Source of the DNA: an uncultured Clostridia bacterium
Lineage (GTDB): Bacteria > Bacillota > Clostridia > Oscillospirales > Oscillospiraceae
Length of the DNA stretch: 45,191 bases
Direction of reading: 5' to 3'
Assembly (NCBI GenBank): GCA_946407675.1
Contig: CAMJPK010000004.1
Location: forward strand, 1-45,191
Every line of letters starts with the position of its first letter. Position 1 is the first letter of the stretch. The position numbers were made by a program, and so were the translations under genes. Positions 39,050 to 45,191 of this stretch are shown piece by piece. Below the pieces are notes generated by a model. It did not search any database. It saw only the letters and a program-made list of their open reading frames with translations, and had not been told where the DNA came from.

Positions 39050-39238
39050 ATGCTGGAATTGCTGCTGTTTACGTATAAAGACATGTTCGGGGAGGACTTC
39101 CCGCTTGCGCAGTTTGAAGGGCGGCCGGAATATGAGGTCCTCAACATCCTCTACGACTGCGTACAGAGCAATCTTCCCTACGATCCGAACCGCAAGGTGG
39201 AATTTCGGATCCACGACGCCCCGGGCATGCCGCAGTAG
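39050..39238 (+). CDS. Small hypothetical protein (62 aa)
   Basis: Upstream cggagggg; MLELLLFTYKDMFGEDFPLAQFEGRPEYEVLNILYDCVQSNLPYDPNRKVEFRIHDAPGMPQ; terminator follows. Confidence 0.55.
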   Translation: MLELLLFTYKDMFGEDFPLAQFEGRPEYEVLNILYDCVQSNLPYDPNRKVEFRIHDAPGMPQ

Positions 39239-39270
39239 CGGCCCGCGGTACCCGCGGTAAAGGAATAGAG

Positions 39271-39294
39271 AACGCCGCCCGATCGGGCGGCGTT
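39271..39294. terminator. Perfect palindromic terminator between convergent genes
   Basis: AACGCCGCCCGATCGGGCGGCGTT followed by TTCTAT on the + strand. Confidence 0.75.
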
Positions 39295-39310
39295 TTCTAT
39301 ATAGGCCGGT

Positions 39311-41785
39311 TCAGAAGGCCATCTCGGTGCGGGAGATCAGGTCGTCCTGGCAGTTCTTGAAAACCTCGACGAAGTAGGCCGAGAAGCCCGCCACGCGCAC
39401 GACGAGGTCGCGGTAATTCTCCGGGTGCTTCTGCGCGTCGCGCAGCGTGTCGCCGGAGACGATGTTGAGCTGCAGCTCCATGCCGCCGCGGTCGAAGTAG
39501 GTCTGCATGACGCCCTTGAGCTTTTCCAGACCGCCCGCGCCGCGCAGCGCCGTGGGGTGGAACTTCATGTTGCACAGCGTCCCGTTGCCGTAGAGCCCCT
39601 GGTCGAAGTTCAGCACGGAGTTGATGAAGGACAGCGGCCCGCTCTTGTCCATGCCCTGCACGTTGGAGATGCCGTCGGAGAGCGGATCGCCGAATCTGCG
39701 TCCGTCGGGCGTGGCCCAGGTGAACCAGCCGAAGATCACGTTGGCGGTGACGGGGTAGCAGCCCGCGGCGAAGCCGCCGCGCGGGCCGGTCGCCCGGTTG
39801 ATGGCCTTCGCGTAGGTGCTGGCGGTGAAGTCGACGTATTTGTCGGCCTCGGGGTTGCCGTTGCCGTAGCGCGGTACGCGGCCGTTGATGAACTGGCGCA
39901 GGTCCTCGTAGCCCTCCCAGTTGTGCATAATGGCGTCGTACAGCTCGCGGGTGGTGGCGAGCTTCTCCCGGAAGCAGACGTAGTCGATGATGTTCAGGCT
40001 GTCGGCCACGTTGCCCAGACCGATGCAGGAGTTTCCCGTGGAGTTGTACTTCGCGCCGCCCCACATGACGTCCTTGCCGGACTCCATGCACCCTTCCATC
40101 GTCGCGGAGACCATGGGCAGCGGGTTGTGGAAGGCGGCCATGCTCTCCCACATGTTGATGTTCGTGCACTGCCACTTGCAGAAGAAGTCGAACTGCGTCT
40201 TGACCGCCGCCAGCACCTCGTCCATGGAGTTCATCTCGTACAGGTAGCCGGTGGCCGGGCCGGTGCGGTGCGCCTCGGCGCTGTCGCCGGCGGCGCCCTT
40301 CTCGCCGTCCCCGGTCAATAGCATGTTGCCGGACTTCGGCATGCCCATCGGATTGATGCCGTTGTTGATGGCAAGCAGCATCGCGTTGGCGATGTTCAGG
40401 TAGCTCTCGGTGCCGGTGCCGCCGGGCTGCGCCCACTCATAGCCGCCGATGCCGGGCTCCACGCAGCCGTGCAGGCTGTAGTTGCGCGCATCCTCCAGCG
40501 GGATGCCGCGGGCCATCAGCGCCTTGATGATGATTTGGTCGGACTCGAAGGTCGGCACGCCGCCGGCGCGCTTCGTCGTCTCAATGGCGGCTTCCCACAG
40601 CGCCGCGGGCGTGCCCGGGTGGACGCGCAGGGCCTGCGGCGGGTCGTGCAGCACGAGGCGGCCGGAGGACTGGAGCATCATGTAGGTGACGGGGTTCGTG
40701 GCGTCGTTGCCGTCGCGGTCCACGCCGCCGAGCGTCATGAGCTGGCCGGAGGTGTAGCCCGGGCCGGACTTGGTCGCGCCCTCGGACCAGATCTTGTTGC
40801 ACTCGGCCACCTTCAGATAGAAGAGGTCGAGGAGCTCCTGCGCCCGCTCCGGCGTGATCGCGCCGCTGGCGATGTCCTGCTCGTAATACCGGCCGAGGTA
40901 CTGGTCCACGCGGCCGTAGCTGATGCCGTGCATCTGCCCGTCCATGCACATGGCCAGCTGGTAGAGGTAGATGCACTGCACCGCGTCGTGGAAGCCGCGG
41001 CAGGGGTTCTTCATGATCCAGTTCAGGCAGTCGGCCATCTCCAGAAGCTCCTGCTTCCTTGCCGGGTCGGCGCACGCCGCCGCCTGCCGCGCGCACTCCG
41101 CGGCGTAGCGCTCGGACCAGTGGATGATGCCCTCGCTGACGATGGAGACGGCGCGGTAGAAGTTATACTTGTTGTTGTCGCTGCCGAAAATGCCGGCCTC
41201 CTCCATCTCGGCCATCTTCGCCTCGGCCTCGCGCTGTATGGCGCCGAAGCCCTTTTGGGTGGCCGTCCAGAAGTTGGCGGTGAAGTGGCCGACGGGGGAC
41301 TGGCAGTTGTCCTTCGGGCCGAAGAACAGCACGCCGTTGCCGGTCATGTGGTCGCGGTGGTAGCGGGGCATGTACTCGTCCACGATGGCCGACATGGCGT
41401 TCTTGTCCCAGAAATCGCCGGTCTCCAGCAGGTATTTCTCATCCTCCGGGTCGATGTCATAGGGGTCCTGCTGGCGCTTGGGGATCGTGCCGGCGCGCAA
41501 TTCCTTCATAAACCAGTTGAAGCTCGTCTCCGGGTAGAGCGCGCAGCAGCGGTAGGTCGTGCCCTGCCAGCCGACGATGACCTCGTCGGGATTGACCAGC
41601 ACGGGCATGTTTTCAAAGAGATTGCGCAGGTTCTTCGCGCGCTTGAGGATGCCCGTCAGCTGCGGGTTTTGCATATAAAACTCCGTGACGAGCCGATAGC
41701 GGTTGATATCGATGCGCGGCCGCGTGCTGCGGTATTTCTCGCGGATGCGCTGTACCCGGTCGGTGACCGGCTTCCATTCAAACAT
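39311..41785 (-). CDS. Glycyl radical enzyme, pyruvate formate-lyase superfamily, subtype unassigned
   Basis: 824 aa; active-site YSLHGCVEPGIGGYEW (GCVEPG at 40451-40468); glycyl-radical VRVAGFSAYF (39371-39400); N-terminal PFL-like domain. Confidence 0.92.
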   Translation of the reverse strand: MFEWKPVTDRVQRIREKYRSTRPRIDINRYRLVTEFYMQNPQLTGILKRAKNLRNLFENMPVLVNPDEVIVGWQGTTYRCCALYPETSFNWFMKELRAGTIPKRQQDPYDIDPEDEKYLLETGDFWDKNAMSAIVDEYMPRYHRDHMTGNGVLFFGPKDNCQSPVGHFTANFWTATQKGFGAIQREAEAKMAEMEEAGIFGSDNNKYNFYRAVSIVSEGIIHWSERYAAECARQAAACADPARKQELLEMADCLNWIMKNPCRGFHDAVQCIYLYQLAMCMDGQMHGISYGRVDQYLGRYYEQDIASGAITPERAQELLDLFYLKVAECNKIWSEGATKSGPGYTSGQLMTLGGVDRDGNDATNPVTYMMLQSSGRLVLHDPPQALRVHPGTPAALWEAAIETTKRAGGVPTFESDQIIIKALMARGIPLEDARNYSLHGCVEPGIGGYEWAQPGGTGTESYLNIANAMLLAINNGINPMGMPKSGNMLLTGDGEKGAAGDSAEAHRTGPATGYLYEMNSMDEVLAAVKTQFDFFCKWQCTNINMWESMAAFHNPLPMVSATMEGCMESGKDVMWGGAKYNSTGNSCIGLGNVADSLNIIDYVCFREKLATTRELYDAIMHNWEGYEDLRQFINGRVPRYGNGNPEADKYVDFTASTYAKAINRATGPRGGFAAGCYPVTANVIFGWFTWATPDGRRFGDPLSDGISNVQGMDKSGPLSFINSVLNFDQGLYGNGTLCNMKFHPTALRGAGGLEKLKGVMQTYFDRGGMELQLNIVSGDTLRDAQKHPENYRDLVVRVAGFSAYFVEVFKNCQDDLISRTEMAF

Positions 41786-41819
41786 CTTGGTTCCTCCTTC
41801 CAGGGCGTGATCGGCGCGG

Positions 41820-42104
41820 TCAGGCCTCGTACTTTTCGAGGACCAGATCGCGCACGTATGCTTCCTTCAGTTCGACCAGCCGCGCCGTGTGCGCCTGCCG
41901 GACGTGTGCGGTGACCGCGTCGGCGTCGGCGTACTTTTCCACAAGGAACAGCTCGTCGCCGCCGTCGGCGGGGATGTAGAAATCGTAGGCGCGGTTTCCC
42001 GCCTCGGCGCGGGCCGCGCCGTCGATCCCCTCCGCCTTGATCTGACGCAGGAATTCGTCCCGCATCCCCGGCTTGCATCGGAATGTCACATTGAATACCA
42101 GCAT
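41820..42104 (-). CDS. Antibiotic-biosynthesis-monooxygenase (ABM)-fold small protein
   Basis: 94 aa; MLVFNVTFRCKPGMRDEFLRQIKAEGIDGAARAEAGNRAYDFYIPADGGDELFLVEKYADADAVTAHVRQAH. Confidence 0.8.
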   Translation of the reverse strand: MLVFNVTFRCKPGMRDEFLRQIKAEGIDGAARAEAGNRAYDFYIPADGGDELFLVEKYADADAVTAHVRQAHTARLVELKEAYVRDLVLEKYEA

Positions 42105-42135
42105 GCTTCCATCTCCACGGATCGTGCAATACGCA

Positions 42136-43638
42136 TCACAGCGCGTGGTCGTAGAGGATGAGATCGCCCCAGGCGTCGAAGCGCGCCCGGTTCGGGTCAC
42201 GCAGCAGCGTGCAGGTCGTGTCGATGCGCATGGCGCAGCGCGTCTCGCGCGTAAACGGCTCCCAGTGCGGCCCGACGGCGGCGTTGTTGGGATCGCCGGT
42301 GCGGGCAAAGGCCGTGAACGCGCCATGCAGCTTCGCGTGGATGTCCTGCTGCACCTCCATCGGCGTGCCGTTGTAGAAGGACATGGGGGAGGGATCGTAG
42401 GTGTCCAGTCCGGGCGCGATGTCCATGGAGTGCGTCGCGCCGACGCCCATCTGGGCGCACATGGGCGGGACAAAATCAAAGCGATAGGCGTATACGCGGT
42501 TCCACTCGCTCTGCGCCAGCGCGCAGCGCGTGGCGTCCACCCAGAACATGCGGTCGGTGCACCAGGCCACGGCGGCCGCGGGCTCCGGCATGTCGCCGTA
42601 GACCTTGCGGAAGGCGTCCAGATGGTCCAGCCCGCCGCCCAGACGCAGGCAGGTTTCGATGTTCGCCCAGCTCTTCGGGACGTTGCCCAGCATGCAGAAC
42701 AGTCCGCCCTCGTCCCGGCAGGTGCCGACGAGCAGCGCAACGTCCTTCGCGTTGCCCTTTGCGAGCATCCGCCAGGGATAGTCCGGGATCAGATCGTCGA
42801 TGACCGGGCCGGTGAGAAAGATGCCCTGATGCGCGTCGTTGTGCTTCGCCATGACGGCGCCGCCGCCGCGGACCAGCTCCGCCACGGGCATGGTCTTCAG
42901 CGTTTCCGCCGCCTGCGCCGGCGTGAGACCGAGCTCCTCGAAAAACAGCGCGTTGTTGAGTTCATGGACATAGTGCGGCGTCGCGTTGCCGGAAAGCCCG
43001 CTCATGGGGATGGCCTTCTGGAAATAGCCCTGCGCCGCCGGGGAGGCCAGCAGGCAGTAGACGCCGGTGCCGCCGGCGGACTCGCCGCAGATGGTGACGT
43101 TGCCGGGGTCGCCGCCGAAGGAAGCGATGTTCTCATGCACCCATTTCAGCGCGGCGATCATGTCCGACACCGCGCAGTTGGAATCAAAGCCCTCGCCGAG
43201 GTCGGAAAAATCGTAGAAGCCCAGCGCGCCGAGGCGGTAGTTGAAGCTGACGCCCACGATGCCGTCGCGGGCGAAGGCGGAGAGGTCGTGGGCCGGCGCG
43301 GCGGATTCGCCCATGTGGTTCGCGCCGCCGTAGATGTAGACGAAGACCGGCGCGCCCTCGGCCTGCTCGGGCGCCCAGACGTTCAGATAAAGGCAGTCCT
43401 CGCTGGCCGGCGCATGCATCACCAGCAAATCCGCCATGGGGCCTGCCGCGAACTGGACCGACGAGTTGCCCATGGCCTTGCAGGGGCGCGCCTGCGTCCA
43501 GGGCTCCGGCTCCTGCGCGCGGCGAAAGCGCTTATCCCCGACCGGCGGGGCCGCAAAGGGGATGCCGAACCAGCGGCGGATGCCGCCCTCCGCAAAGCCC
43601 TCGACCGGGCCGTATTTTGTCTGTGCGATCAGATTCAT
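42136..43638 (-). CDS. Type B carboxylesterase/lipase family protein
   Basis: Start at MNLIAQTKYGPVEGF; FGIPFAAPPVGDKRF; DCLYLNVWAPE; VYIYGGANHMGES; FGGDPGNVTICGESAGG. Confidence 0.93.
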   Translation of the reverse strand: MNLIAQTKYGPVEGFAEGGIRRWFGIPFAAPPVGDKRFRRAQEPEPWTQARPCKAMGNSSVQFAAGPMADLLVMHAPASEDCLYLNVWAPEQAEGAPVFVYIYGGANHMGESAAPAHDLSAFARDGIVGVSFNYRLGALGFYDFSDLGEGFDSNCAVSDMIAALKWVHENIASFGGDPGNVTICGESAGGTGVYCLLASPAAQGYFQKAIPMSGLSGNATPHYVHELNNALFFEELGLTPAQAAETLKTMPVAELVRGGGAVMAKHNDAHQGIFLTGPVIDDLIPDYPWRMLAKGNAKDVALLVGTCRDEGGLFCMLGNVPKSWANIETCLRLGGGLDHLDAFRKVYGDMPEPAAAVAWCTDRMFWVDATRCALAQSEWNRVYAYRFDFVPPMCAQMGVGATHSMDIAPGLDTYDPSPMSFYNGTPMEVQQDIHAKLHGAFTAFARTGDPNNAAVGPHWEPFTRETRCAMRIDTTCTLLRDPNRARFDAWGDLILYDHAL

Positions 43639-43712
43639 GTTTCTGCTCCTTTCCGATGTGTCGTATCTGTCGATGGATCTGTCCATGTGTTTTTGTACCG
43701 TTTGCCGCGCGC

Positions 43713-44807
43713 TCAGATGACCGGGGCCGTCGCGCGCAGGGCTTCGGCCAGCGAAAACTCCTTCGCTTCTTCTTCCCCGCGCAAAATGCGTAGGCCGCCC
43801 TCGGCCAGCGCCTGCATCTCGTTTTCGCCGGGGAAGACGTGGATCGGCGCGAGGAAGGCCGTGTAGTCGGAGATCATCTGCGTCATGCGCGCGCTGTACG
43901 CCAGCCCGCCTGTCAGCAAAATCGCGTCCGTCCGTCCCTTGTGGACGATCGACAGCTCGCCGATCGACTTGCTGATCTGATAGGCCTGCGCGCGGTAAAG
44001 CAGCTTTGCCTTCTCGTTCCCGGCGTCGATCATCGCCTCGATCTCGCGGGCGTCCGAGGTGCCGAGATAGGCCTTCAGGCCGCCGTTGCCGCGCATCTTG
44101 TCCTTCATTTCCGCGTAGGTGTATTTTCCGCTGTAACAGAGCTTCACGATCGGGAAGATCTGCGTAAAGCCGCTGCGCTCCGGGGAAAAGGGCCCATCGT
44201 CGTCGCCGATGGAATCCACGATCTGTCCGCCCGCAAAGGCCGAGGTGGAGATCCCGCCGCCCATGTGGACGACGATCAGCCGCAGCTCGTCCAGCGCCCG
44301 GCCCTGCTCCTTCGCAAAGCGCATGGCCGTCGCGCGCATGTTCAGCACGTGGCAGCTCGAGTTGCGCACGATGTCGGGGAAGCCGGTGATGCGCGCAAAG
44401 TCGGGGAGCGACGCGGCGGTCACGGCGTCGTAGATGTAGGCGCGGATGCCCGCCTCATCCGCCAGCGTTTTCCCGATCACGCCGCCGAGGTCGGAGGCGT
44501 GCGGCGAGGTGTAGTCCTCGTTGAGCAGCGCCGCGGCGAGCGCGTCGTTCACGCGGTAGCCGCCGGTGCGAAGCCCCCACAGCATCCCGCCGCGGCACAT
44601 GATCGCGTCCAGCTGCGACAGCGCGACGTTGTGTTCGCGCAAAAACTGCCGCACGCTCTCCGTCCGCGCGCTCAGCTGGGCGGCCAGTGTCTCGCCCGGC
44701 GCGGCCTGATACGGCTGCGCGCCGGAGGCCAGCATCTCCTCGTTCTGATAAAGCGCCAGCTTGGTGCTGGTGGAGCCGGGGTTGATGATGAGCTGCAGAT
44801 AGGCCAT
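43713..44807 (-). CDS. buk: Butyrate kinase (or branched-chain fatty acid kinase)
   Basis: LIINPGSTSTKLALYQNEE; MCRGGMLWGLRTGGYRVND; HASDLGGVIGKTLADEAGI; VVHMGGGISTSAFAGGQIVD; ILLTGGLAYS. Confidence 0.93.
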   Translation of the reverse strand: MAYLQLIINPGSTSTKLALYQNEEMLASGAQPYQAAPGETLAAQLSARTESVRQFLREHNVALSQLDAIMCRGGMLWGLRTGGYRVNDALAAALLNEDYTSPHASDLGGVIGKTLADEAGIRAYIYDAVTAASLPDFARITGFPDIVRNSSCHVLNMRATAMRFAKEQGRALDELRLIVVHMGGGISTSAFAGGQIVDSIGDDDGPFSPERSGFTQIFPIVKLCYSGKYTYAEMKDKMRGNGGLKAYLGTSDAREIEAMIDAGNEKAKLLYRAQAYQISKSIGELSIVHKGRTDAILLTGGLAYSARMTQMISDYTAFLAPIHVFPGENEMQALAEGGLRILRGEEEAKEFSLAEALRATAPVI

Positions 44808-44837
44808 GGTGTTTCTCCCCCAAGACGGTATGATAGA

Positions 44838-44866
44838 ATTATAACATGGCGCGCCCGCCGAGAAAA
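44838..44866 (-). promoter_or_regulatory. Promoter for the buk-led unit
   Basis: Minus strand TTTTCT-(17 nt)-TATAAT. Confidence 0.6.
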
Positions 44867-44963
44867 GAAAAACTTTGCCCGCAGCCGCTTGCCTCTTCAA
44901 ATTCCGGACAGGGTATGATACAATCAAGAAAAATACGGCAAAAGTGTAGGGGAGGCAAAGCAA

Positions 44964-45140
44964 ATGGGCCTGCTCGATTTTATGAAGCGGAAAAAGAAAC
45001 AGCAGGAGACCGCGCCGGAGGCGCTGATCGACATCGGCAGCGCGGACCTGTCCGGGATCGAGCCGCCCGAGACCCGCTATACGCAGGAGTATCGGGACTT
45101 CCTCGCCTCACAGGAGATAGCCGAAGCGCCCGATACTTGA
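44964..45140 (+). CDS. Small hypothetical protein (58 aa), not in supplied ORF track
   Basis: RBS-like ggggagg; translated MGLLDFMKRKKKQQETAPEALIDIGSADLSGIEPPETRYTQEYRDFLASQEIAEAPDT*; upstream TATGATACAAT promoter-like motif (44914-44924). Confidence 0.6.
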   Translation: MGLLDFMKRKKKQQETAPEALIDIGSADLSGIEPPETRYTQEYRDFLASQEIAEAPDT

Positions 45141-45185
45141 TCGCCGTTTCGCTCCCGCCCTGCGGGCGGAAGCGCGAAACATGGC
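45138..45185 (-). repeat. 48-bp dispersed palindromic repeat, copy 2 (opposite orientation)
   Basis: Reverse complement GCCATGTTTCGCGCTTCCGCCCGCAGGGCGGGAGCGAAACGGCGATCA; one mismatch to 29408-29455. Confidence 0.92.
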
Positions 45186-45191
45186 AATTTG

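Overview
High-GC (roughly 65%) bacterial chromosomal window that looks like a spore-forming gut Clostridia / Oscillospiraceae-type genome; this taxonomy is inferred from gene content (spoVAC, buk, glycyl radical enzyme). I support about 35 protein-coding genes. No rRNA, tRNA, CRISPR array or intact transposon was recognised.

Main blocks:
- Alpha-galactoside/galactose use: galT fragment, GH36, GPH symporter.
- A lower-GC island with an AAA/DUF4143-type ATPase.
- A GH2 glycosidase coupled to an uncharacterised GT-B-like protein.
- NhaC followed by an isolated spoVAC.
- A tight minus-strand 8-gene cluster mixing a CUT1-type sugar importer with an HlyD/MacA-like adaptor, a MacB-core-like protein without FtsX or ATPase parts, an MsmK/UgpC ATPase, an MBL hydrolase and an acyl-ACP thioesterase.
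- A divergent acidic lipoprotein, a GH13, a FAH-family hydrolase and a dual-SBP diguanylate cyclase.
- A hybrid sensor kinase / MoxR / DUF58 / membrane protein unit.
- A glycyl radical enzyme with no activase in the window, in a possible buk-esterase-ABM-GRE cluster.

The strongest non-coding signal is a 48-bp palindromic repeat present twice (47/48 identical, opposite orientation). One copy sits between two other perfect hairpins. The best candidates for an undescribed system are the hybrid importer/adaptor cluster (13.8-24.0 kb) and the orphan glycyl radical enzyme cluster (39.3-44.8 kb). All function calls come from reading the protein sequences without database searches.
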